A stretch of 64,000 bases of DNA from an uncultured Clostridia bacterium (GTDB taxonomy: Bacteria > Bacillota > Clostridia > Oscillospirales > Acutalibacteraceae), in the NCBI GenBank assembly GCA_947623205.1, contig CANQGM010000001.1:1-64000 (forward strand). Direction: 5' to 3'. The notes below the pieces were generated by a model. The model was not told where the DNA came from. It did not search any database and was given only the letters and a program-made list of their open reading frames with translations. Made by a program: the position numbers and the translations under genes. Positions 57,071 to 64,000 of this stretch are shown one piece after another. Numbering within the stretch: position 1 is the stretch's first letter; each line of letters starts with the position of its first letter.

Positions 57071-58018
57071 ATGAAAATAGTACTTACAGACGCCCAAACA
57101 GTGCTTGACCCCCTTGTTAATGCCGACAGTTTAAAACAGTTTGGCGAGGTCATTGTGTACGGTCTTTTAAAATATGACGAGGTTGCAGAAAAAATTGCTG
57201 ACGTCGATATGGTTGTCTGCAACAAAACGCTTCTTGATGAACACACCCTGCGTCTTGCCAAAAATCTTAAATACATAGGTCTGTTTGCAACGGGATACAA
57301 CAACATTGACATCGACTACTGCACAAAACACGGCATTACAGTGTGCAACGCAGGTTCATATTCAACAAATGCCGTTGCACAGCATACATTTGCGCTTATT
57401 CTTGAACACTATAACAACACACGCAACTACAACAAGTATGTTCACGACGGCTTATGGAAACGCAGCAAGACATTTTCACCGTTTGTATATCCGCTAAACG
57501 AGCTTGCCGGAAAAACGCTTGGAATTGTAGGCTTTGGCAGCATAGGCAGGGCAGTTGCAAAAATTGCGAATGCTTTTGAAATGAACGTCATTGCATTTAA
57601 CCGTTCCAAAAAACAGGCAGAAAATGTTAAATTTGTTTCGTTTGAGGAACTGCTTTTACAAAGCGATATTGTAAGCGTTCACTGTCCGCTTAACGCTCAG
57701 TCAGAAAATATGTTTGACAAAGCCTCATTCGCAAAAATGAAAAAAGGCGCATTGTTTGTAAATACAGCGCGCGGAGGCGTTATGGTTGAACAGGATCTAT
57801 TTAATGCTCTTGAAAGCGGGCACCTCGGCGGCGCGGCAATTGACACACTAAAAGTTGAACCTATGGAGGAGGACTGTATTCTTATGAGCGCAAAAAACTG
57901 CATAATGACGCCCCATATTGCGTGGGCGCCCGTTGAAACAAGAATAAGGCTGATGAATATAGTTGCCGATAACATAAGGAATTTTATTGACAAAAATCCA
58001 ACCAACAAAGTTAATTAA
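57071..58018 (+). CDS. D-2-hydroxyacid dehydrogenase
   Basis: 315 aa from ATG 57071 with GAGGTGA before it; the in-frame GTG nine bases upstream lies inside that ribosome site. NAD-binding GFGSIG at 154-159; catalytic Arg in NTARGG, Glu in KVEPMEED and His in TPHIAW. It is closest in style to hydroxypyruvate/glycerate dehydrogenases (VLDPLVNADSLKQFGEV...), but the substrate is not fixed by sequence. Confidence 0.92.
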   Translation: MKIVLTDAQTVLDPLVNADSLKQFGEVIVYGLLKYDEVAEKIADVDMVVCNKTLLDEHTLRLAKNLKYIGLFATGYNNIDIDYCTKHGITVCNAGSYSTNAVAQHTFALILEHYNNTRNYNKYVHDGLWKRSKTFSPFVYPLNELAGKTLGIVGFGSIGRAVAKIANAFEMNVIAFNRSKKQAENVKFVSFEELLLQSDIVSVHCPLNAQSENMFDKASFAKMKKGALFVNTARGGVMVEQDLFNALESGHLGGAAIDTLKVEPMEEDCILMSAKNCIMTPHIAWAPVETRIRLMNIVADNIRNFIDKNPTNKVN

Positions 58019-58027
58019 ATAATAAAT

Positions 58028-58055
58028 GGGCTGTCTCAAAAAAGTGAGACAGCCC
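58028..58055. terminator. hairpin between convergent genes
   Basis: The 11-bp stem GGGCTGTCTCA/TGAGACAGCCC has loop AAAAAG and weak T tracts on both sides. Its arms resemble the outer arms of the rpoC terminator (GGGGCTG.../...GAGACAACCCC). Confidence 0.75.
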
Positions 58056-58063
58056 TAACCGTT

Positions 58064-58801
58064 TTAAATAACAAATCCGCCGTTGACTCCCAAAACCTGC
58101 CCGGTAATAAACTTTGCCTTGTCGCTGCATAAAAATACTGCCGCGTCAGCAATATTTTTGGGAGTTCCCAGCATATTCAGCGGTGTTTCCTCTTTAAGTT
58201 CGTTTATGGTACGATCGTCAAAATTATTCATCATATCTGTCATAACAACGCCGGGACAAATGCAGTTTACGCGTATTCCCGACAATCCTACCTCTTTTGC
58301 AAGCGCCTTGGTAAAACCGATTACACCTGCCTTTGACGCGCTGTAATGCACCTCGCACGACGCGCCTGTTTGTCCCCACATTGAGCTTATATTCAAAATA
58401 ACACCGCTGTGGGCTTTCAGCATATATCGTTTTAAAGCCTCCTGCGTGCAGTTGAACACGCCGTCAAGATTGACCCCCATCATTTTTCGCCATTCCGATT
58501 CTGTGATGTCGGTAAAAACCTTTTGCTGCGCTATGCCCGAATTGTTTACAAGAACGTCAATTGTGCCAACGGTACTGTCAACAACGTCAAACATTCCGTT
58601 TACGGACTCGCGGTCCGCAACATCCGCCTGTACCGCAAGCGCTCCGACTCCATAGCTTTCACAAATAATTTTTGCAAGGTTTTTAGCGCTGTCTTTGTTT
58701 TTGTAACAGTGTATTACCACATTGCAGCCCGCCTGAGCAAAGCCTACCGCAATGGCGCTTCCGATTCCACCGCTGCCGCCTGTTATTAATGCTGTTTTCA
58801 T
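58064..58801 (-). CDS. SDR oxidoreductase, probably EF-P 5-aminopentanone reductase (YmfI-like)
   Basis: 245 aa Rossmann protein. Nucleotide motif TGGSGGIG at 7-14, NNSG at 86-89, catalytic S140, Y153 and K157 (SSMWGQTGASCEVHYSASKAG). The WGQTGASCEVHYSASK region matches what I recall of YmfI, which reduces the 5-aminopentanonyl group on lysine of elongation factor P, better than FabG. Without fab genes nearby a ketoacyl-ACP reductase role is less likely, though not excluded. Upstream is an extended -10 (TGTTATAAT) without a good -35. Confidence 0.8.
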   Translation of the reverse strand: MKTALITGGSGGIGSAIAVGFAQAGCNVVIHCYKNKDSAKNLAKIICESYGVGALAVQADVADRESVNGMFDVVDSTVGTIDVLVNNSGIAQQKVFTDITESEWRKMMGVNLDGVFNCTQEALKRYMLKAHSGVILNISSMWGQTGASCEVHYSASKAGVIGFTKALAKEVGLSGIRVNCICPGVVMTDMMNNFDDRTINELKEETPLNMLGTPKNIADAAVFLCSDKAKFITGQVLGVNGGFVI

Positions 58802-58926
58802 AACCTCACCTTATATAATAATATTTTATTTATTATAACACCAAGTGTAAATTATGAAAAGCATTAACCACATAAATTACAAATAGACTTATTTAAGGTG
58901 ACATATGTAATTTAACGCAAAAAAGT

Positions 58927-58956
58927 AACGACGGTTTTGCAGTTTTATCCGTCGTT
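58927..58956 (-). terminator. terminator overlapping the end of the 58945 gene
   Basis: The stem AACGACGG/CCGTCGTT is followed by ACTTTTTTG on the minus strand. The 5' arm encodes the last codons and the stop codon lies in the loop. Confidence 0.8.
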
Positions 58957-59277
58957 CAATTTATTTAAGGTTTTATATTGTTTTATTATATTTAAAAAAT
59001 ATAATCTTTCATCATCGTTCAGTGTTGAAAGATTTTGAATTATCTGTTCTGAAATTTGGTCACTATGCAATTCAATTGTATCGCTTAACAGATAATCTAT
59101 CGATACACCCAAAGCCTCTGCTATCTTTACAAGAGTTTCAACACTCATATTTCTTCCTTTTTCAATAAGGTTCATAAAGTTAGTGGATATGTCTGCTCTC
59201 TCAGCAAGTTGTTCTTGCGTTATTCTCCGAATTTGCCTCTCGGTTCTTATTCGATTGCCTAAATTTTGCAAATTCAT
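58945..59277 (-). CDS. XRE-family HTH regulator
   Basis: 110 aa from ATG 59277 (MNLQNLGNRIRTERQIRR), chosen because GGGGTGG precedes it; the frame's upstream GTG is within that site. HTH is at ~15-60 (TQEQLAERADISTNFMNLIEKGRNMSVETLVKIAEALG). A helical C-terminal ~45 residues follow (IIQNLSTLNDDERLYFLNIIKQYKTL), which probably dimerise. It is divergent from the small gene at 59442, whose promoter has flanking inverted TTGACA/TGTCAA boxes. Confidence 0.88.
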   Translation of the reverse strand: MNLQNLGNRIRTERQIRRITQEQLAERADISTNFMNLIEKGRNMSVETLVKIAEALGVSIDYLLSDTIELHSDQISEQIIQNLSTLNDDERLYFLNIIKQYKTLNKLNDG

Positions 59278-59347
59278 ATAACCCACCCCTAACTACTATT
59301 ATAGTTTGGATTAATTAAATAAAAACACATTATATTGGTATTTTACA

Positions 59348-59376
59348 TTGACAATATTTGTAATTGGCTTTATAAT
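59348..59376 (+). promoter_or_regulatory. perfect consensus promoter of the 59442 gene with inverted repeat
   Basis: TTGACA (59348-59353), 17 bases, TATAAT (59371-59376). TGTCAA at 59379-59384 is the inverse of the -35 box, so the promoter is bracketed by a 6-base inverted repeat, a possible operator of the divergent XRE protein. Confidence 0.85.
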
Positions 59377-59441
59377 TATGTCAAATACACAAATAATTTA
59401 AACAACTACATTTGGTAATCAATTTATATAGAGGTGTCCAT

Positions 59442-59738
59442 ATGAAAATGCGAAAAATAACCATTAAACGTGAAAAAATAAAAATAGGAGCCGCTGCGCC
59501 TTATTATGTATTTGTTGACGGCCGCAAATTTGACGTTTTACAAGATGGTGAACAAATACAAATACAAATGGATTTGGATGAACACAGTATAAAAATATGC
59601 GCTGATTTTGGAGCAGATAAATATTGGAGCGAAAATTACATAATTGATCCGGGCGATTCTGATATTTGTTTTCATGCATATCTAAGCACTGACTGTCGGG
59701 ACTTATTTAAAAGAATCATCTCCTTATTAGCAATTTAA
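59442..59738 (+). CDS. small uncharacterised protein
   Basis: 98 aa from ATG 59442 (MKMRKITIKREKIK) after GAGGTG. It alternates short predicted beta strands (YYVFVDGRKFDVLQDGEQIQIQMDLDEHSIKICADFG), somewhat like PEGA-type carrier domains, and ends with an amphipathic helix (DLFKRIISLLAI). It has no signal peptide, membrane segment or catalytic motif. It is paired divergently with an XRE regulator and ends in a terminator one base after the stop. Confidence 0.75.
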   Translation: MKMRKITIKREKIKIGAAAPYYVFVDGRKFDVLQDGEQIQIQMDLDEHSIKICADFGADKYWSENYIIDPGDSDICFHAYLSTDCRDLFKRIISLLAI

Positions 59739-59779
59739 AAAACGGACGGTTATTCAGATAACACATAACCGTCCGTTTT
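59739..59779. terminator. shared terminator of the 59442 gene and glnS
   Basis: The 15-bp stem AAAACGGACGGTTAT/ATAACCGTCCGTTTT is flanked by A and T runs and works both ways. Confidence 0.92.
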
Positions 59780-59793
59780 ATTGTTTTGTGAAT

Positions 59794-61488
59794 TTATTTT
59801 TTCTTAAAGCCGTCTTTAAGGCTTACGCTTCTGTTAAACACAAGGTGTTCAGGCGAACTGTCTTTGTTATCAACACAGAAATAACCCAAACGCATAAACT
59901 GAAAATTTTGGGGAGCAACGGCATTTTCAAGGCTCTTTTCCGCCTTGCAGTTTTTAAGTATTTTAAGCGAGTTGGGGTTAAGATAATCAATAAAATTTCT
60001 GTCTCCGACATCGGGGTCGGGAACGGTGAACAGATTATCGTAAAGCCTGACCTCTGCGTCAGCGCAGTTGTTTGCGTCAACCCAGTGGATCGTACCTCTT
60101 ACCTTTCTTCCATCGGGAGTGTTGCCGCCTCTTGTTTCGGGGTCATACTCGGCATAAACCTCAACAACATTGCCGTTTTCATCCTTTTTGCACCCGGTAC
60201 ATTTAACAATGTAGGCAGATTTAAGGCGAACCTCATTCCCCGGGTAAAGCCTCTGATACTTTTTTATCGGCTCTTCCATAAAGTCGTCTTCTTCAATGTA
60301 ACACTCGCGTGAAAATGTCACCGTTCGCATTCCGTCTTCAGGTCGGTTAGGATTGTTCTCAACCTCAAAATTCTCTGTCTTGCCCTCAGGATAGTTTGTG
60401 ATAACAAGTTTTATCGGACGCAGAACGCACATAGTCCGCTGCGCGTTTTCGTTAAGGTCGTCACGCAGGCAATGCTCAAGAAAACTGTATTCAACAATTG
60501 AATTTACCTTAGACACACCGATTTGGTCTATAAAAGAACGTATCGCCTTCGGAGTATAGCCCCGCCGTCTTAAACCGCAGAGCGTAGGCATTCTGGGGTC
60601 ATCCCAGCCATTTACATATTTTTTGTCAACAAGCTCACGCAGCTTGCGTTTTGACATAACTGTATTATTTATACCCAGACGCGCAAATTCTATCTGCCGC
60701 GGCTTGCAGGGTGCTGAAATATTATTTATAACCCAGTCATAAAGCGGACGGTGCGCTTCAAATTCAAGCGAACAAAGGCTGTGGGTAATGCCCTCAATTG
60801 CGTCCTCGATCGGATGGGCAAAGTCATACATCGGATAGATGCACCACTTGTCACCCGTGCGGTGGTGCTTTAAGCGGTTAATTCTGTAAATAACCGGATC
60901 CCGCATATTAAAGTTGCCCGACGCAAGATCGATTTTTGCACGCAAGGTCATTTTTCCGTCCTCAAATTCGCCGTTCTTCATTCTTTGAAAAAGATTTAAA
61001 CTTTCTTTAACCGGGCGGTCGCGAAACGGACTTTTTGCAGGAGTCTGTGTGTCGCCCCTGTATTCTCTGACCTGGTCGGGAGTAAGCTCGCAGACATATG
61101 CAAGACCCTTTTTTATCAGTTCTACCGCATACTCATACATACGGTCAAAATACTGTGACGCATAATAAAATCTGTCTTCCCAGTCAAAGCCAAGCCATTT
61201 AATGTCCTCTTTTATAGCGTCAACGTATTCAACGTCCTCTTTGGTAGGATTGGTGTCGTCCATTCTGAGGTTACATATTCCGCCGAATTTTTCGGCAGTA
61301 CCAAAGTCAATGCAAATAGCCTTTGCATGACCTATGTGCAAATAACCGTTTGGCTCGGGCGGAAATCTGGTGTGAACTTTTTTGCCCTCATATTTTCCGC
61401 CCTCGGCGATGTCCTCCTCTATAAAACTGTGAATGAAGTTTCCCTGCGTGATCTCTTCATTTTCAATTTTTTTAACTTCTTCTGACAT
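59794..61488 (-). CDS. glnS: glutaminyl-tRNA synthetase
   Basis: 564 aa. It charges tRNA-Gln directly with glutamine. The class I HIGH motif is exact at 51-54 ([11 protein letters not shown]), the KMSKS equivalent is VMSKRKL, and the C-terminal beta-barrel anticodon domains are complete. Many Firmicutes lack it and use Glu-tRNA-Gln amidation, so its presence is notable. It lies 55 bases downstream of gltX in the same direction. Confidence 0.97.
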   Translation of the reverse strand: MSEEVKKIENEEITQGNFIHSFIEEDIAEGGKYEGKKVHTRFPPEPNGYLHIGHAKAICIDFGTAEKFGGICNLRMDDTNPTKEDVEYVDAIKEDIKWLGFDWEDRFYYASQYFDRMYEYAVELIKKGLAYVCELTPDQVREYRGDTQTPAKSPFRDRPVKESLNLFQRMKNGEFEDGKMTLRAKIDLASGNFNMRDPVIYRINRLKHHRTGDKWCIYPMYDFAHPIEDAIEGITHSLCSLEFEAHRPLYDWVINNISAPCKPRQIEFARLGINNTVMSKRKLRELVDKKYVNGWDDPRMPTLCGLRRRGYTPKAIRSFIDQIGVSKVNSIVEYSFLEHCLRDDLNENAQRTMCVLRPIKLVITNYPEGKTENFEVENNPNRPEDGMRTVTFSRECYIEEDDFMEEPIKKYQRLYPGNEVRLKSAYIVKCTGCKKDENGNVVEVYAEYDPETRGGNTPDGRKVRGTIHWVDANNCADAEVRLYDNLFTVPDPDVGDRNFIDYLNPNSLKILKNCKAEKSLENAVAPQNFQFMRLGYFCVDNKDSSPEHLVFNRSVSLKDGFKKK

Positions 61489-61543
61489 AGTTTTTATCCT
61501 TCCGCAATACTTTTATCCTTATAGTTTATCATACGGCAAAAAA

Positions 61544-63001
61544 TTATTCCGCCAAAATTTCAAGTCCCTTTTCAATGCGTTTCAGCGACTCATCTCTGCC
61601 GAGAATATCAAGTATTTCTACTGCGCCGCCGGGAGTAACCGTTTTGCCTGCCGCCGCGATCCTTACAGGCCACATAACAGTGCCGTTTTTAAGCTCTTTT
61701 TCAGCCGCCATATTGATAAGGCAGTCATGAATCGCCGTGTCTGTCCACTTTGGCATAGATTTTAACCGCTCATATGCCTCTTTAAGAATAACTGGCGAAT
61801 TTTCCAAATTAGTTTTGCTCTTTTTATTTACAAACAGCTCCTTGCCGTATTCGGGAAGCTGAGCAAAAAAATCAAGCATTTCAGGTATTTGCGTAAGCTG
61901 TGTGGTTCGCTTTTGAAGAATAGCGGCAAACTTTTTGTAAGGCATAGCTTTGTCGCCAAACACTTTTTTATAGTACGGCATTGCGGCTTCGGTAAACTCG
62001 TCCTCGCTCATAGCCTTAATGTATTCGCCGTTAAACCACGACAGCTTGTCATAGTCAAAAACAGACGGCGACTTGCTTATACCACTGACGTCAAATTCTT
62101 TTTCAAGCTCTGCAACGGTAAAAATTTCCCGATTATCCTTTGGACACCAGCCGAGCAGGGCAATGTAATTTATAATAGCCTGCGGCAGATATCCGTCATT
62201 GATCAAATCGTAAAATCCCGTTGCTCCGTGACGCTTTGACAGCTTTGAAACATTGCCGTCCTCGTCCTTGCCCATTATCAGCGGCAGGTGAATATATGTT
62301 GGAACTTCCCATCCGAATGCCTCGTAAAGAAGGTTGTACTTTGGCGTTGAGCTAAGGTACTCACATCCTCTTACAACGTGGGTAATACCCATTGTGTGGT
62401 CGTCAATTACATTAGCAAAATTATATGTCGGGTATCCGTCTGTTTTAATTAAAATTTGATCCTGAAGCTCGGAATTATCAACCGTTATTTCTCCGAAAAC
62501 AGCGTCTTTAAAAGTTGTGCTGCCCTCAATAGGCATTTTTTGGCGTATTACATACGGAGTACCCTTTTCAAGCAGCCTGTCAATTTCCTCTTGAGGAAGG
62601 TCACGGCAGTGACGGTCATAACCGCCGCCGATATTATCATTTTGCAGCTTTTCAAGACGTTCCTTTGTGCAAAAGCACCTGTACGCCTTGCCCTCGTTTA
62701 TAAGCTGCTGCGCATACGGAAGATACATATCTTTTCGTTCCGACTGAACATACGGGCCGAAATTTCCTCCTACATCGGGTCCTTCGTCGTGTTTTAGCCC
62801 TGCAAGTTCAAGCGTATCATAAATTACATTGACCGCGCCTTCCACAAGGCGTTCGCGGTCGGTATCTTCTATTCTCAAAATAAATTTGCCGTTTTGCGAT
62901 TTTGCTACAAGATATTCATAAAGAGCCGTGCGCAGGTTGCCTACGTGCATAAACCCCGTAGGGCTGGGAGCATATCTTGTGCGAACTGTCTTTTCCTCCA
63001 T
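61544..63001 (-). CDS. gltX: glutamyl-tRNA synthetase
   Basis: 485 aa. HIGH appears as HVGN (residues 19-22, SPTGFMHVGNLRTAL) and KMSKS as KLSKRHG. The C-terminal helical anticodon domain is complete. With a discrete GlnRS next door it is probably the discriminating type that charges only tRNA-Glu; this is inference. GAGGGG precedes the start; 76 bases separate it from secA. Confidence 0.97.
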   Translation of the reverse strand: MEEKTVRTRYAPSPTGFMHVGNLRTALYEYLVAKSQNGKFILRIEDTDRERLVEGAVNVIYDTLELAGLKHDEGPDVGGNFGPYVQSERKDMYLPYAQQLINEGKAYRCFCTKERLEKLQNDNIGGGYDRHCRDLPQEEIDRLLEKGTPYVIRQKMPIEGSTTFKDAVFGEITVDNSELQDQILIKTDGYPTYNFANVIDDHTMGITHVVRGCEYLSSTPKYNLLYEAFGWEVPTYIHLPLIMGKDEDGNVSKLSKRHGATGFYDLINDGYLPQAIINYIALLGWCPKDNREIFTVAELEKEFDVSGISKSPSVFDYDKLSWFNGEYIKAMSEDEFTEAAMPYYKKVFGDKAMPYKKFAAILQKRTTQLTQIPEMLDFFAQLPEYGKELFVNKKSKTNLENSPVILKEAYERLKSMPKWTDTAIHDCLINMAAEKELKNGTVMWPVRIAAAGKTVTPGGAVEILDILGRDESLKRIEKGLEILAE

Positions 63002-63027
63002 AATATCCCCTCTGTTGTTTTAAACTG

Positions 63028-63057
63028 TTCAGGCAAAGCACAAATGCTTTGCCTGAA
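63028..63057 (-). terminator. hairpin after secA
   Basis: The 13-bp perfect stem TTCAGGCAAAGCA/TGCTTTGCCTGAA has loop CAAA. There is no good T run, so partial read-through into gltX is possible. Confidence 0.7.
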
Positions 63058-63077
63058 TTTGTCTTAAATTATTTTAA

Positions 63078-64000
63078 TTATTCATCTCTGCCGCAGCATT
63101 TTTTATATTTTTTGCCGCTGCCGCACGGGCACGGGTCGTTTCTTCCTATTTTTTTGCCCTTGCGAACCGTTTTGTTTGCCGTGTCTGTTCCGTCTGATGA
63201 TGTCATTGTAGGTTTAGCCACCTGCTCGCGGCGCAGAGCAGCCTGAACTGCATTTGGCTGTTGCTGCTGTTTTTCTCCGTTGTTTAAAATCACCTGATGA
63301 GCCGCAGCCGCTTGTTTTTCAGCCGCCTTTCTTGCCGCCTCAATTGCCTCCTGACGCTTTTGAATTTCATAAACACGCTTTGGCATAACAAGCATAAGCT
63401 TTACCGTATCTTCACGGATATTCTCAATCATCTCATCAAACATATCAAAGCCCTCTATACGGTACTCAACAACAGGGTCGTGCTGACCGTATGAGCGAAG
63501 TCTTATGCCGGATTTGAGCTGTTCCATATTGTCGATATGATCCATCCAGTGAGTATCAACGTTCTTTAGCAGATATACGCGCTCCATTTCACGAATTGTT
63601 ACTTCGTCAAGAAGTTCCTCGTTTTCGCGGTATATTTCAAGTGCGTCGTCAACGAGCATCTGCTTGATTTCGTCTGATTCCATATCTTCAAGGTCTTCAA
63701 TATCAAAATTATATTTATCCTCGTCACGGATGATCCAGCCGTTATAATAATCCTTAAGACTCTGAACATTCCAGTTCTCGCGCGGGCCCTCGGGCAGATA
63801 GTGTTTAATTGATGTGTCAATCGTGTCATCAATCATTTTAAGGATAGTATCGTGCAGGTCTTCACCGTTAAGCACCTGGTCGCGCTGGCCGTATATGATT
63901 TCACGCTGACGGTTCATTACGTCGTCGTACTGAAGCACATCTTTACGAATACCAAAGTTTCTCAGCTCAACCTTTTCCTGTGAGTTTTCAATAATATTTG
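63078..64000 (-). CDS. secA: preprotein translocase ATPase SecA, C-terminal part
   Basis: About 306 C-terminal residues; the start lies beyond 64000. The visible frame opens IENSQEKVELRNFGIRKDVLQYDDVMNRQREIIYGQRD, the helical scaffold/wing region of SecA. It continues to DTHWMDHIDNMEQLKSGIRLRSYGQHDPVVEYRIEGFDMF. It ends with a basic, Gln-rich linker and the zinc-binding SEC-C motif GRNDPCPCGSGKKYKKCC, which binds SecB-like factors or ribosomes in other bacteria. Confidence 0.97.
   Translation of the reverse strand, partial: NIIENSQEKVELRNFGIRKDVLQYDDVMNRQREIIYGQRDQVLNGEDLHDTILKMIDDTIDTSIKHYLPEGPRENWNVQSLKDYYNGWIIRDEDKYNFDIEDLEDMESDEIKQMLVDDALEIYRENEELLDEVTIREMERVYLLKNVDTHWMDHIDNMEQLKSGIRLRSYGQHDPVVEYRIEGFDMFDEMIENIREDTVKLMLVMPKRVYEIQKRQEAIEAARKAAEKQAAAAHQVILNNGEKQQQQPNAVQAALRREQVAKPTMTSSDGTDTANKTVRKGKKIGRNDPCPCGSGKKYKKCCGRDE

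Noticed and set aside
58064-58801. FabG (3-oxoacyl-ACP reductase) as the primary call
   Set aside because: Motifs allow it, but the WGQTGASCEVHYSASK region and the lack of fab neighbours favour the YmfI-like reductase; kept as the alternative.

Overview
The window looks like chromosomal DNA of a low-GC Gram-positive gut or rumen bacterium of the class Clostridia, most likely a Ruminococcus-like member of the Oscillospiraceae/Ruminococcaceae. The reasons are: strong AGGAGG ribosome sites and sigma-A promoters (TTGACA-17-TATAAT); the long single-chain clostridial PurL; ThyX; a discrete GlnRS; and above all several secreted proteins with BspA-type leucine-rich repeats (LRR_5), FIVAR-like modules, CxxC repeat modules and type I dockerins. 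The dockerins imply a cellulosome-like cohesin partner encoded elsewhere. No rRNA, tRNA, phage, IS element or CRISPR array was found.

Layout. 1-3.3 kb: a partial secreted LRR protein and a wall-anchored-looking protein. 3.5-13.1 kb: alaS on its own promoter, then (all minus strand) a tightly packed eight-gene operon thyX-tmk-DUF2156-GNAT-DJ-1-fthC-mltG-U32 that mixes thymidylate/folate, cell-wall and tRNA-modification functions. 13.4-26.9 kb: rpoB-rpoC and the str operon rpsL-rpsG-fusA-tuf, with rpoBC downstream of tuf rather than upstream of rpsL, and a small wall-anchored-looking protein gene between the blocks. 27-31.4 kb: DUF421 protein, pyrD, pyrK and a transglutaminase lipoprotein, divergent from queT, which has a preQ1-I riboswitch. 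31.6-42.5 kb: accessory surface region with a small lipoprotein, a large polytopic membrane protein, two dockerin proteins sharing a duplicated 3' cassette, and a subtilase-LRR fusion.

42.7-47.2 kb: an AT-rich six-gene operon with a small secreted DUF2712-like protein, three polytopic membrane proteins, one ABC ATPase and a membrane-anchored LRR protein. Its promoter has a perfect inverted repeat over the predicted start site. This is the best candidate for an undescribed system (peptide export/immunity or envelope signalling). 47.4-52.4 kb: birA and purL. 52.4-56.1 kb: a small XRE repressor next to a very large LRR-dockerin protein whose promoter spacer holds a probable operator. 56.2-59.8 kb: HAD hydrolase, 2-hydroxyacid dehydrogenase, an SDR (possibly the EF-P 5-aminopentanone reductase), and an XRE/small-protein divergent pair. 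59.8-64 kb: glnS, gltX and the 3' end of secA.

Start sites were reassigned where the ribosome site or promoter required it (U32, tmk, rpsG, rpsL, pyrK, the transglutaminase lipoprotein, the DUF2712-like gene and others). Functions of secreted proteins are inferred from domains only. All family names come from recognising motifs by eye, without a database search.
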